64,000 nucleotides of DNA from Paenibacillus tepidiphilus (GTDB taxonomy: Bacteria > Bacillota > Bacilli > Paenibacillales > Paenibacillaceae), in contig NZ_VWRQ01000001.1 of assembly GCF_008635795.1 (NCBI RefSeq), positions 429,829 to 493,828 on the forward strand, in the 5' to 3' direction. A program made the position numbers and the translations under genes. Shown in pieces: positions 53,619 to 62,215 of the stretch; within the stretch, counting starts at the first letter, position 1; the number at the start of each line of letters is the position of its first letter. The notes beneath the pieces are model-generated. The model made no database searches. It saw only the letters and a list, made by a program, of their open reading frames with translations, and had not been told where the DNA came from.

Positions 53619-53804
53619 TAGTTGCACTTTGTACAACTAAATCTCTTCGAGAAAGGAATTTGGATGCAATAGCTGTATTTCGTACAACTAAAAACCGGAA
53701 TTACTCTGAATTTAGCGCATTCCCCGAAATATAGCTGCACAGAATGCAACTATCTGGAGAATTTAGTGGGTTTTGATGAAAATAAGTGTACAGAATGCAA
53801 TTAT
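53619..53804. repeat. Degenerate TAGTTG-type repeats, 51-62 bp apart
   Basis: In the non-coding gap 53474-54203, units start at about 53619, 53670, 53732 and 53783. Each has a core such as TAGTTGCAC or TAGCTGTAT followed by a CAACTA arm (TTTGTACAACTA, TTCGTACAACTA, AGAATGCAACTA), so each core can form an imperfect palindrome. No coding capacity is credible. Confidence 0.65.
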
Positions 53805-54140
53805 GGCCCCCAGCCCGGACGGCCCCCCGGTCCCGACGCCCCTGGTCCCGACGGCCCCCCGGTCCCGACGCCCCTGGTCCCGACGGCCCCCCGGTCCCGA
53901 CGCCCCTGGTCCCGACGGCCCCCCGGTCCCGACGCCCCCGGTCCTGACGGCCCCGGTCCTGACGGCCCCGGTCCTGACGGCCCCGGCCCCGACGCCCCCC
54001 GGTCCTGACGGCCCCGGTCCTGACGGCCCCGGTCCTGACGGCCCCGGTCCTGACGGCCCCGGTCCTGACGGCCCCGGCCCTGACGGCCCCCGGCCCTGAC
54101 GGCCCTCCGGCCCCGACGGCCCCCGGTCCTGACGGTCCCG
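53805..54140. repeat. GC-rich minisatellite of 15-17 bp units
   Basis: About twenty-two copies of GGCCCCGGTCCTGAC and variants of 15, 16 and 17 bp stand between the TAGTTG repeats and the chemoreceptor gene. Because unit lengths differ by one or two bases, no reading frame is preserved across the array, which argues against a protein-coding role. Confidence 0.9.
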
Positions 54141-54203
54141 GCACCCCCAGCACCCGCTTCTTTCACATCACCGGACCCACCAGCCATCCTCCCTCAGCTC
54201 GGC

Positions 54204-55892
54204 TTAAATCTTGAACTGGCTCATGGCTTCCTGCAGCCGGATGACCTGCTCATGCAGATGTTCCACCGTCTGTGTATGGCCCTCAAGCTCCTCGTCCTGC
54301 CGCGCCGAGTTCTGTGCCAGCATGCCCGCGCTGGCCTGCGATTTGGCGGTGATCTGCGCGGTCTCCTCGACGGAGGCGCTGACTTCCTCGGTGCCGGCAG
54401 AGATTTGCTGCGTAGCGGCCGACACGGACTGCACACTGTGATTGATGCTCTGGATCAGAATCAGCAGATGGCTGAACGCGTTGCCGGCCTCGCTGACTTT
54501 GCCGGCACCCGAGGCGATCTCCTGGTTGACATGGTTCATTTCCTCGACGGAGCGGTTCATGTCCTCCTGCAGGCTGAGCAGGAATTCGCGGATTTGCTCA
54601 TTGGATTCCTTGGATTGCTCGGAGAGCTTGCGTACCTCGCCGGCGACGACGGCGAAGCCGCGGCCATGCTCACCCGCCCGCGCCGCTTCGATGGAGGCGT
54701 TCAGCGAGAGCATCTGGATCTGCTTCGTAATCTCGGTGATGCCCTGGACCACTTCGCCGATCATCAGGGAGCGTTCGTTCATCAGGCGGAACTGCTCCAG
54801 CGATTTGCCGGATGCCAGTGCGACCTGCCGCATCTGTTCAACGGCAGTCTGCGCAATTTCGTTGCCGCTGCCGGCTTCCACCGAAGCCTCGCTGATCTGC
54901 TCGGTAACCTCGCCGGCGGCGGAGGCAATATGCTGGATGCCGATATTGATTTCTTCCATGGCCCGCGCGTTCTCCAGCGCGCTGCTGGCAATCGTAGCGC
55001 TGCCCTTGCCGATCTCCTCTACGGACTGGGAGGAATGCTGGGCCATATCGCGCAGCACATTGACGCGTGTCTTCAAGTCATTGGCATCGGTGATTACGCT
55101 CTGGGAGGTGCCCAGCACCTGACTGATCATTTGCTTCAGCTGCTCAGCCATGCTGCCGAAGCTGGCCGAGAGCTGGCCGACCTCATCCTTGCTGCGGATT
55201 GTCAGTGTCTGTGTGAAGTCCCCGGCAGCCAGCTTGTTGCTGTAGCCGATCAATTGGGAGAGGGGACGGGTAATTCTGCGGCTCATAAGTATTGAGGCGC
55301 CGAGTCCGACAATCAGGGCCAGCAGGGTAATGCTTGCGCTGTTCCAGAGAATGCTGTTGATTTTGTCCTGTACAAAGCGGACATCGGAGCTTACTCCAAT
55401 GACGAGCGTGCTGCCGGAGATCCCGATATACGCCGTCTTATGTATTCCGTGGCTGTCACTGTAGATTTCACTGTTGCCCGGCTTGCCCTTGGAAGCCTGC
55501 TCCATCGCAGAATTGACGGCGATTTCTTCTCCCGGTACCAATGGGGAGTTCTGGTCTGCAGTTACGATGGTAGCCTTGCCTTCCTTCAAGTTGGCGAGAA
55601 AAATCGTCTCTACGTCATGCTGTCCAAGCTTGTCCTTGAAGTAGAACTTGACATTGGTAATTGCCTGATCGCTCTTGCTCTGCGCCTGCTGGGCATGGGT
55701 GACATTCAGACCCTTGAACACATCCTGTGCCGTAGAGGATAAAATCTTGTCGATCTGCGGCATTACGTACTGGTTGATCGTGCTCATCGAACTGTTATAA
55801 AAGCTGATACTCAGCGCCAGTGAGGTGAGCAACAGGACAATGAATAAAAGAATTGTAAATTTCCGGCCGATTGAATTTTTAAAGCGCGACAT
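54204..55892 (-). CDS. Methyl-accepting chemotaxis protein
   Basis: A 562-residue chemoreceptor. A membrane segment at about residues 10-30, an extracellular sensor domain (about 35-185), a second membrane segment near 188-208 and a HAMP domain (about 210-262) precede the cytoplasmic signalling domain. The hairpin tip shows E-I-T-K-Q-I-Q-M-L-S-L-N-A-S-I-E-A-A-R-A-G-E with F-A-V-V-A-G-E-V-R-K-L, the contact region for CheA and CheW. The ligand is unknown. ATG at 55892 follows AAGGGGAG. It is monocistronic. Confidence 0.95.
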   Translation of the reverse strand: MSRFKNSIGRKFTILLFIVLLLTSLALSISFYNSSMSTINQYVMPQIDKILSSTAQDVFKGLNVTHAQQAQSKSDQAITNVKFYFKDKLGQHDVETIFLANLKEGKATIVTADQNSPLVPGEEIAVNSAMEQASKGKPGNSEIYSDSHGIHKTAYIGISGSTLVIGVSSDVRFVQDKINSILWNSASITLLALIVGLGASILMSRRITRPLSQLIGYSNKLAAGDFTQTLTIRSKDEVGQLSASFGSMAEQLKQMISQVLGTSQSVITDANDLKTRVNVLRDMAQHSSQSVEEIGKGSATIASSALENARAMEEINIGIQHIASAAGEVTEQISEASVEAGSGNEIAQTAVEQMRQVALASGKSLEQFRLMNERSLMIGEVVQGITEITKQIQMLSLNASIEAARAGEHGRGFAVVAGEVRKLSEQSKESNEQIREFLLSLQEDMNRSVEEMNHVNQEIASGAGKVSEAGNAFSHLLILIQSINHSVQSVSAATQQISAGTEEVSASVEETAQITAKSQASAGMLAQNSARQDEELEGHTQTVEHLHEQVIRLQEAMSQFKI

Positions 55893-56079
55893 AATGGTCT
55901 CCCCTTTTCCGACAAAACTTATGTAAGGCTGTTGTTAACGTAAAACCGATTGATAACTATTCTATAGAATTAACCCCCGGTTGAATAGTGAAAAATGTTT
56001 GATGTTAGCTAATTTTTTCTGAAAATTATGAATAAATATTGAAGTACTGAACATTTGCTGAAAAACCAGCTTTTATGAA

Positions 56080-56107
56080 TTGACAACCGGCTTATTATCA
56101 ATAGAAT
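56080..56107 (+). promoter_or_regulatory. Probable promoter of the queuosine precursor transporter gene
   Basis: TTGACA (56080-56085) and TAGAAT (56102-56107) are separated by 16 bp and lie just upstream of the preQ1 aptamer. Confidence 0.6.
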
Positions 56108-56125
56108 GTGATAGAGTACTTAATA

Positions 56126-56166
56126 CCGCGGTTCGTAACCATCCCGCGTAACCAAAACTAGGAGGA
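56126..56166 (+). promoter_or_regulatory. preQ1-I riboswitch
   Basis: CGCGG (56127-56131) pairs with CCGCG (56144-56148) around a loop containing TTCGTAACC; this is followed by TAACCAAAACTAGGAGG. The pyrimidine-rich loop, the A-rich tail and the C-T-A-G-G end that pairs back with the loop match the compact class I preQ1 aptamer. The ribosome binding site AGGAGG (56160-56165) is part of the aptamer end, so ligand binding should block translation of the transporter gene 12 bp downstream. Confidence 0.88.
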
Positions 56167-56177
56167 ATACAGGTTTC

Positions 56178-56906
56178 ATGTTTAATTTGCTGTGGGGGAT
56201 TTTGTTTGTTGTCGTCAATTTTGCTTTTTTTCTGGTATGCTATCGTTTGTTCGGCAAAAAAGGGCTGTATGCCTGGGTCGGCGTAGCAACGGTCATTGCC
56301 AATATCCAGGTGGCCAAAACGATTGTCATGCCTTTTGATATCGTAATGACTCTCGGCAACACGATGTATGTAACGCTCTACATGACCAGCGATCTGCTGA
56401 ATGAGAAATTCGGCCGGGCTGAAGCGCGCCGGGCGGTGTGGTTCGGCTTCTTCACGCTGCTGATGACGACGGCGCTGATGCAGATGGTGCTGTTCTTCGA
56501 GCCTGCGTCTACGGATTTTGCCCAGGAGCCGCTGGAGATGATCTTCGGACTGATGCCGCGCCTGGCGCTGGCCAGCCTGTCGGCTTACTTCGTCAGCCAA
56601 CTGCTGGATGTACGGATGTATTCCTGGATCCGCGGATATTACGGCACTCCGCGCCAGATGTGGATTCGCTCCAACGGCAGCACGATGGTCAGCTCGTTTG
56701 TGGATACGCTGATCTTCTGCACAATCGCTTTTGCCGGTATCTATGACTGGAAGGTCTGGACCGAGATTCTGCTGACCACCTATCTGATCAAGTTCGTGCT
56801 GACAGCCGCAGGCACACCGATCCTGTACATCGCCCGCTCCTTCAGCTTTGCCGAGGATGAGGCGCCGGCAGGGTCAGCTCCAGACGCTGCAGCTTCCCGC
56901 CAATAA
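56178..56906 (+). CDS. Queuosine precursor transporter (YhhQ/VUT family)
   Basis: A 242-residue membrane protein with about six helices. N-I-Q-V-A-K-T-I-V-M-P-F-D, L-Y-M-T-S-D-L-L-N-E-K-F-G and S-N-G-S-T-M-V-S-S-F-V-D-T-L are conserved in the VUT_1/YhhQ family, which imports preQ0, preQ1 or queuine-type precursors for tRNA modification. The preQ1 riboswitch directly upstream supports this substrate class strongly. The C-terminal 20 residues are Ala-rich and variable. A terminator follows at once. Confidence 0.95.
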   Translation: MFNLLWGILFVVVNFAFFLVCYRLFGKKGLYAWVGVATVIANIQVAKTIVMPFDIVMTLGNTMYVTLYMTSDLLNEKFGRAEARRAVWFGFFTLLMTTALMQMVLFFEPASTDFAQEPLEMIFGLMPRLALASLSAYFVSQLLDVRMYSWIRGYYGTPRQMWIRSNGSTMVSSFVDTLIFCTIAFAGIYDWKVWTEILLTTYLIKFVLTAAGTPILYIARSFSFAEDEAPAGSAPDAAASRQ

Positions 56907-56910
56907 AAGA

Positions 56911-56958
56911 AAGCACAGGTTCCGCGCCCGAAGGGCTGCGAAGCCTGTGCTTTTTTTT
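56911..56958 (+). terminator. Intrinsic terminator after the transporter gene
   Basis: AAGCACAGG (56911-56919) and CCTGTGCTT (56944-56952) close a larger hairpin with an inner GC stem, and a run of eight Ts follows. Confidence 0.9.
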
Positions 56959-57038
56959 GAAGGATAAGAAACTATCTCTTCCATGCTGTAGCCGTGTTTA
57001 CTTGGTTCTGCAAAGTTATCGGTTCTGGCCGGACACTC

Positions 57039-58133
57039 CTACAGATGCAGGACGGTCAGCGCCTTTGGAAAGCTGGTCAGCGTCTGCGGGCCTTCCGGAG
57101 TCACGAATACATCATCCTCGATCCGCACGCCGCCAACTCCCGGAACATAGATCCCTGGTTCTACGGTAAAGACATTGCCAGCTTCAATGATATCCTCGTT
57201 CAGCCCGTGCAGCGAAGGGTATTCATGGGTGTCCATGCCCAGGCCGTGGCCGACCCGGTGCACGAAGTATTCGCCATAGCCGGCCGCTTCGATGACATCG
57301 CGCGCCGCCTTGTCCACTGAGCCGAAGGTTGCTCCGGCGCGGCTGGCGGCAAGGCCCGCCTCATTGGCTGCCAGCACGGCGTTGTAAATGTCTTCAAGCT
57401 TGCCGTCCACGCTCTCCACCGCAAAGGTGCGGGTAATGTCGGAGGCATAACCGGCGGCGTATACGCCGAGATCGAACATCAGCAGATCGCCCGGCTGGAT
57501 GCGCCGGCTTCCCGGCACGCCATGCGGCAGAGCCGTATTGGGCCCGGAGAGCACCATTGTATCGAAGGATGGTCCGGAAGCCCCCACCTTCTTCATCAGA
57601 TAGTCGAGCTCGGCGACCAGCTCGATTTCGCTTACGCCGGCTTTGACATGGGTAAGGCCCTGGCGAAGCACCTCCTCTACCAGCTCGGCGGCATGCTTCA
57701 TGCGGCGGACTTCCTCCGGTGTCTTCTTGGCACGCAGGGAGCGGAGCCACGGGCCGATGTCGCTGAAGCCGCCGGCGGATACGGACGCGGCGAGCAGCTC
57801 GAAGCGGCTGACCGAGAAGTGATCCTTCTCGATACCGACCGCTTGCGGGCTTTTGCCGCCAAACCGGGCCTTCAGCAGTTCGTAAGGGTTATCGGTATCG
57901 CTGTGGGTGACAATGCTCTTCACAGAGGAGGCGGCATGTGCGGCCTCGGCATCCAGCGCCGGCACGATCAGCACCGGTTCCTCTCCGTGGATCAGTAGCA
58001 GTCCGAGGAACCGTTCATGCGGATTGCTGGCGAACCCAGTTAAGTAATATACATGCTTCGGATCGGTGACGAGCAGGGCGTCCAGCTTGCCCTCCGCCAT
58101 CCGGTGCTCGAGCACCTTCAACGCTTCATTCAT
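57039..58133 (-). CDS. M24-family metallopeptidase (Xaa-Pro aminopeptidase/dipeptidase type)
   Basis: A 364-residue peptidase. An N-terminal creatinase-like domain (about 1-125) precedes a pita-bread catalytic domain with metal ligands in M-F-D-L-G-V-Y-A-A-G-Y-A-S-D-I-T-R (two Asp), H-R-V-G-H-G-L-G (His), F-T-V-E-P-G-I-Y (Glu) and V-R-I-E-D-D-V (Glu). It removes residues before proline from short peptides in the cytoplasm. ATG at 58133 follows AAAGGGG. It stands alone between opposite genes. Confidence 0.95.
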   Translation of the reverse strand: MNEALKVLEHRMAEGKLDALLVTDPKHVYYLTGFASNPHERFLGLLLIHGEEPVLIVPALDAEAAHAASSVKSIVTHSDTDNPYELLKARFGGKSPQAVGIEKDHFSVSRFELLAASVSAGGFSDIGPWLRSLRAKKTPEEVRRMKHAAELVEEVLRQGLTHVKAGVSEIELVAELDYLMKKVGASGPSFDTMVLSGPNTALPHGVPGSRRIQPGDLLMFDLGVYAAGYASDITRTFAVESVDGKLEDIYNAVLAANEAGLAASRAGATFGSVDKAARDVIEAAGYGEYFVHRVGHGLGMDTHEYPSLHGLNEDIIEAGNVFTVEPGIYVPGVGGVRIEDDVFVTPEGPQTLTSFPKALTVLHL

Positions 58134-58303
58134 GGTTCATAATCCCCTTTCATTTCCAAGCCAAGCTGCAATGCTCTCATTATAGACCATTCCCCCGCAG
58201 GCTGCACGCAGAGCACCGAAATAGAAACAAGTTCATCCCTAAGGGTTTAGTGAAGCTGTAGGCCGGGTAAATAGGGCAAAAAAGCTGATGGGAGGTGTAA
58301 GCT

Positions 58304-59572
58304 ATGGGCAAAACCGGCAAAGGTGCACGGTTCCAGGTGCTGCGCGGCGCTTTACTCCTGATGCTGGGAGGGCTGACGGCGTGCTCGGCTTCACCGGATC
58401 AGGGCTTAATAGAGGATCACATGGAAACAAACGGTCCGCGGCTGGAGGGACAGCCGGGCGGCACATCGCCGGCTGCGCTGCCTTCGGAAGCGGCGGAGAC
58501 AGCCTCTCCGCAGCTTCCGGCAAGCAGCGGGACAACTGGAGAAGTTGCTGACCTGTCCGAATTCCCCTATACCGCCGAAGTGCTGGTTACCGGACTGGAT
58601 GTGCCATGGGAGCTGGCGGTGGCGCCGGACGGACGCATCCTGCTGACTGAGCGTTCCGGCAGCCTGCGGGTCATTGAGAACGGCAAGCTGCGGCAGACGC
58701 CGCTGCTCACGCTGATGGAGCCGTTTGTGAGCGAGGGGGAAGGCGGCTTGCTCGGGCTCGCACTTGATCCTGACTTCCTGGAGAACCACTATGCCTATGT
58801 ATATCATTCCTACCGGGGCGAAGACAATGCGGTGCTGAACCGGGTACTGCGGCTGCGGCTCGGCAGCAGCCAGGCAGACATTGACAAGGTGCTGCTGGAT
58901 GGCATCCCGGGTGAGCGGAACCATAACGGCGGACGGATCAAATTCGGTCCGGACGGCTATCTGTATATTACTACCGGTGAGCGTTATGAGCCGGATCTGG
59001 CCCAGGAGCAGGATAGCCTGGGCGGCAAAATATTGCGCATCGCTGCGGACGGCTCCATCCCGGAGGACAACCCGTGGCCCGGATCACCTGTCTACAGCTG
59101 GGGCCACCGCAATGCCCAGGGCCTCGCCTGGCAGCCGGATACCGGCGTACTCTACAGCTCTGAGCACGGGCAATCGGCACATGACGAGATTAACATCATT
59201 GAGCCCGGCGCCAATTACGGATGGCCGGTGATCCAGGGCAGCGAAAGCGGCGACGGGCTGCAGCCTCCTGTACTGCACAGCGGAGATGAGACGTGGGCGC
59301 CTTCGGGGATGACCTTCATTACCCGGGGGCCGTGGGCAGGCGAACTGCTGGTAGCCAATCTTGCCGGAGAGCAGGTGCTGCATATTTCTCCTGAGGGAGA
59401 AGACGGACAGCCTTCGGTGAAGGAGCTGTTCCGCGGGGAATGGGGACGGATCCGGAATATCACCGAAGGACCGGACGGTACGCTCTACCTGCTGACGAAC
59501 AACCGCGACGGCCGGGGAGAGCCCGGCGGAGAGGATGACCGCCTCATTGCCCTGAAGCCTGCATGGAAATAG
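58304..59572 (+). CDS. PQQ-type sugar dehydrogenase-like lipoprotein
   Basis: A 422-residue exported lipoprotein: lipobox L-T-A-C with Cys27, a low-complexity linker to about residue 85, then a six-bladed beta-propeller of the soluble glucose/sorbosone dehydrogenase family. V-P-W-E-L-A-V-A-P-D-G, E-R-N-H-N-G-G-R-I-K-F-G-P-D-G-Y-L-Y and W-G-H-R-N-A-Q-G-L-A-W are typical. Many bacterial members do not bind PQQ, so the real reaction is uncertain. ATG at 58304 follows GGGAGGTG. Confidence 0.9.
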   Translation: MGKTGKGARFQVLRGALLLMLGGLTACSASPDQGLIEDHMETNGPRLEGQPGGTSPAALPSEAAETASPQLPASSGTTGEVADLSEFPYTAEVLVTGLDVPWELAVAPDGRILLTERSGSLRVIENGKLRQTPLLTLMEPFVSEGEGGLLGLALDPDFLENHYAYVYHSYRGEDNAVLNRVLRLRLGSSQADIDKVLLDGIPGERNHNGGRIKFGPDGYLYITTGERYEPDLAQEQDSLGGKILRIAADGSIPEDNPWPGSPVYSWGHRNAQGLAWQPDTGVLYSSEHGQSAHDEINIIEPGANYGWPVIQGSESGDGLQPPVLHSGDETWAPSGMTFITRGPWAGELLVANLAGEQVLHISPEGEDGQPSVKELFRGEWGRIRNITEGPDGTLYLLTNNRDGRGEPGGEDDRLIALKPAWK

Positions 59573-59580
59573 AAAGCAAG

Positions 59581-59626
59581 ACACAGCGGCGGCTGCAGAC
59601 AGGATTGTCTGCAGCCGCCGCTGTGT
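59581..59626. terminator. Long perfect hairpin after the dehydrogenase-like gene
   Basis: ACACAGCGGCGGCTGCAGAC (59581-59600) is perfectly complementary to the stretch 59607-59626, giving a 20-bp stem with a six-base loop. No T-run follows on the plus strand, and only a mixed T-rich one on the minus strand. Confidence 0.55.
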
Positions 59627-59784
59627 GTCCGGGCTCTGAAGTGATCGGCAGGCTGGCGCCCTCTTTCTCAAGTCAGAGCTTTCTAGTCGGCCGCAAATGA
59701 TGTAACATAAGCTTAAAACACCCGCCCGGGAACGGCTATAGCTTGCCTTATGGCTGCATACTGCGGGCGCTGGGAGGATCGTCC

Positions 59785-60669
59785 ATGAGAGGGAAGACCG
59801 TAATCGTAACCGGAGGCAACTCGGGGATGGGGCTGGCGACGGCGATTGAGATGGCCCGCAGGGGAGCGAAGGTCATCATGGCCTGCCGCAGCCGGGAACG
59901 CGGGGAAGCTGCGCTGTCCGAAGCCCGGCGGCTCAGCGGCTCGGATCACATAGAGCTGATGCTGCTTGATCTTGCTTCCTTCGCCAGCATCCGCGCCTTT
60001 GCAGAGCAGTTCGCTGCTGCCTATCCGGTGCTGGATGTGCTGATCAACAACGCCGGCGTGGTTACGCTTAAGCGCGAGCTGACCCGGGACGGCTACGAGA
60101 TGGACCTCGGGGTCAATCATCTCGGCCATTTTCTGCTGACTGATCTGCTGCTTGAGCGGCTGCACGCGGCGGAACAGGGAAGAATTGTTGTGGTGGCCTC
60201 CGGTGCCTACAAGATCGGAAAGCTGTATCTGGATGACCATACGCTGTCCCGCGGCTTCAATCCGGCGAAGGCCTACGCCAGGTCCAAGCTGGCCAATATT
60301 CTCTTCACCCGTGAGCTGGCCTCCCGCTTGTACGGTACGGCTATTACTGTGAACTGCCTGCACCCCGGCGCGGTGGGTACGAGTATCGGCGTCAACCGGG
60401 AGACAGGCTTTGGCCGCAGGATACTGAAGCTGCTCTCCCATGTCTTCCTTACTCCGGAGCAAGGGGCAGAGACGGCAATCTATCTGGCCACCGCACCGGA
60501 GCTGAAACAAGTGTCAGGAGAGTACTTCTACCGCCGCCAGGTGAAAGAGCTGACATCCCGGGGCCAGGACAGGCACACGGCCGGGCAGCTGTGGAACTGG
60601 AGCCTGGAGCAGACGGGAGTAACGGAACACCGGCTGATGAAGAACCGTGCTGCCGATAATAACCAATAA
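59785..60669 (+). CDS. Short-chain dehydrogenase/reductase (retinol dehydrogenase-like)
   Basis: A 294-residue SDR oxidoreductase. The NAD(P) motif T-G-G-N-S-G-M-G near residue 8, N-N-A-G-V near 88, the catalytic Ser in V-V-V-A-S-G-A-Y and Y-A-R-S-K (Tyr and Lys) are all present. The layout is of the retinol-dehydrogenase-like SDR group with a longer C-terminus; substrate unknown. The start at 59785 follows GGGAGG; the frame upstream to 59743 lacks a site. Confidence 0.9.
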   Translation: MRGKTVIVTGGNSGMGLATAIEMARRGAKVIMACRSRERGEAALSEARRLSGSDHIELMLLDLASFASIRAFAEQFAAAYPVLDVLINNAGVVTLKRELTRDGYEMDLGVNHLGHFLLTDLLLERLHAAEQGRIVVVASGAYKIGKLYLDDHTLSRGFNPAKAYARSKLANILFTRELASRLYGTAITVNCLHPGAVGTSIGVNRETGFGRRILKLLSHVFLTPEQGAETAIYLATAPELKQVSGEYFYRRQVKELTSRGQDRHTAGQLWNWSLEQTGVTEHRLMKNRAADNNQ

Positions 60670-60715
60670 AGACGAACTCAACAAGAGAAGCTATACGTAA
60701 TAGGGGGATAATAGA

Positions 60716-61219
60716 ATGGTATGGGAAGATTACCGTATTGAGGATGCAACACTTGCCGATTTTCCGGCAATTGTGGCGATTTATAATTCGACGGTTGCGG
60801 GAAGAATGGTGACAGCCGACCTGGAACCGGTCACGGTGGAGGACAGGCTGGCCTGGTTTCATGAGCATAACAGCCATCACCGGCCGCTTTGGGTGCTGAA
60901 GCAAGGAGAAGAAATCGCCGCCTGGTTCAGCTTCCAGTCCTTCTACGGCCGGCCTGCGTACAATGCGACCGCTGAAGTCAGTATCTATGTAGGCGAGAAG
61001 TACCGCGGCACCGGCGCCGGAAGATTACTGATGGCCAAGGCGCTGGAGGAGGCCCCGCGCCTTGGCCTTGAGAATCTGGTCGGCTTTGTATTCGGCCATA
61101 ATGAACCGAGTCTCAGCCTGCTGGCGAAGTTCGGCTTTACGCAATGGGGCTTGCTGCCCGGCGTCGCCGAACTGGACGGTGTGCAGCGTGATTTGGTGAT
61201 TATCGGCCGCAAGCTGTAG
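60716..61219 (+). CDS. GNAT N-acetyltransferase (phosphinothricin acetyltransferase type)
   Basis: A 167-residue acetyltransferase. It starts with [14 protein letters not shown], has [20 protein letters not shown] as acetyl-CoA loop and ends with [11 protein letters not shown]. The whole pattern, including [12 protein letters not shown], is that of PAT/YncA enzymes, which acetylate amino-acid-like toxins or methionine sulfoximine. It is 46 bp after the SDR gene and convergent with the HxlR gene. Confidence 0.93.
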   Translation: MVWEDYRIEDATLADFPAIVAIYNSTVAGRMVTADLEPVTVEDRLAWFHEHNSHHRPLWVLKQGEEIAAWFSFQSFYGRPAYNATAEVSIYVGEKYRGTGAGRLLMAKALEEAPRLGLENLVGFVFGHNEPSLSLLAKFGFTQWGLLPGVAELDGVQRDLVIIGRKL

Positions 61220-61255
61220 GCCGCAAGTGCAAGCCATCGCCGTGCTGTCGGAATC

Positions 61256-61609
61256 CTACTCTCGCTTGTCTTGGGCCGCCGTCTGCGGACGGCAATCGCC
61301 CGGCTCGATCCAGGCGTCCGACCATTCCTGCAGATCACGGATGACCGATTCAAGCCCCCGGCCTTTATCCGTCAAGGAGTATTGAATTCTTACGGGTGTT
61401 TCCGGGAATACCTCGCGCAGAACAATGCCTTCCTGTTCCAGTTCCTTGAGGCGTTCGGACAGGAGTCTGCCGCTGATGGGCAGGGCGGCTTCGATTTCGC
61501 TGAAACGCTGTGGCCCCTGGAGCAATTGATAGATGATTAAGCCCGTCCAACGTCTGCCGATAATATCCATGCTTTTTTGTAACCGTGGACATAAATCTAT
61601 TGATTTCAT
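61256..61609 (-). CDS. HxlR-family transcriptional regulator
   Basis: A 117-residue winged-helix regulator. It begins C-P-R-L-Q-K-S-M-D-I-I-G-R-R-W-T-G-L-I-I, followed by G-P-Q-R-F-S-E-I and S-G-R-L-L-S-E-R-L-K-E-L, the DNA-binding helices of the HxlR family. There is a Cys at residue 7, the position used for redox or aldehyde sensing in several HxlR-type proteins. ATG 61609 is chosen over GTG 61618 because AGAGGTGAG is then properly spaced. It is divergent from the YqkE-like gene. Confidence 0.9.
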   Translation of the reverse strand: MKSIDLCPRLQKSMDIIGRRWTGLIIYQLLQGPQRFSEIEAALPISGRLLSERLKELEQEGIVLREVFPETPVRIQYSLTDKGRGLESVIRDLQEWSDAWIEPGDCRPQTAAQDKRE

Positions 61610-61699
61610 CAGGCTCACCTCTTATTGTACATTATAAACGAAATGACCTGCCCCTAAAACAGCCCACGCTGAACAGAGGGGCCCGAAAGGATGATTAAC

Positions 61700-61960
61700 A
61701 TGGCGAAGAAAAAGAAGCCCGTAAGCGCTCCGCGCCCGGCGGCAACAGATGCTCCGGCCACATTGAAAGATATGCTGAGCAGCGATGTGCTGAACAAGCT
61801 GAAGGCCCAGTCGGATGCGCTGAAGGCCGAAGAGAACGCCAAGAAGGAAGCTGCACGGCAGGCCGCCGAAGAGCAGCGCAAGGCGGAGCAAAAGCGTCTG
61901 GACAATGATTTTGCCCATCTGCTGGCGAACAGCAACCAGGATTGGCATAAATTCAAATAA
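61700..61960 (+). CDS. YqkE-like protein (DUF3886)
   Basis: An 86-residue, highly charged protein. A lysine-rich start, an Ala/Pro linker and a T-L-K-D-M-L segment are followed by a long helix of Lys, Glu, Ala and Gln with coiled-coil potential (about 35-65) and a conserved-looking end with F-A-H-L-L-A-N-S, D-W and K-F-K. This fits the YqkE/DUF3886 family of Bacillota, whose function is unknown. Start at 61700 follows AAAGGA with a good gap; ATG 61691 is too close to it. Confidence 0.88.
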   Translation: MAKKKKPVSAPRPAATDAPATLKDMLSSDVLNKLKAQSDALKAEENAKKEAARQAAEEQRKAEQKRLDNDFAHLLANSNQDWHKFK

Positions 61961-61982
61961 TTGCAGGTTGGAAGAAAAAGGG

Positions 61983-62012
61983 TTGACAGAATCGGAAATA
62001 CGCGTCTATGAT
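61983..62012 (+). promoter_or_regulatory. Consensus promoter ahead of the rtcB leader
   Basis: TTGACA (61983-61988), an 18-bp spacer and TATGAT (62007-62012) form one of the best sigma-A promoters in the window. The start point would be near 62019, about 310 bp before rtcB. Confidence 0.75.
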
Positions 62013-62048
62013 GGGTTCTAGTAAATATGAAGGGAGGCCTGGCAGATC

Positions 62049-62120
62049 ATGACTGAACTTAAACAGCGTACAACCGCATATGGAACATCTGATCCTGCCG
62101 GCCCCGTCCGGGAGACATGA
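62049..62120 (+). CDS. Possible 23-codon leader ORF
   Basis: An ATG at 62049 preceded by GGGAGG (62032-62037) opens a 23-codon frame, Met-Thr-Glu-Leu-Lys at the start, ending TGA at 62118-62120. The site and start are inside the first stem of the leader. A second tiny frame (13 codons, 62117-62158) overlaps the stop as ATGA. This suggests a translated leader, but no homology can be claimed for such short peptides. Confidence 0.35.
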   Translation: MTELKQRTTAYGTSDPAGPVRET

Positions 62121-62215
62121 TGCCACCTGACTATACCGTGAGCGGACCTGCGGTATAGGTGCGCAGCATGGATATTTGACTTGGCCGTGAGGCCGGCTAA
62201 CAGGGAACTCTTAAG

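Noticed and set aside
53773..54099. Collagen-like P-D-G-P reading frames over the GC-rich minisatellite
   Set aside because: Unit lengths vary between 15, 16 and 17 bp so the frame shifts repeatedly; frames are open on both strands and lack ribosome binding sites.
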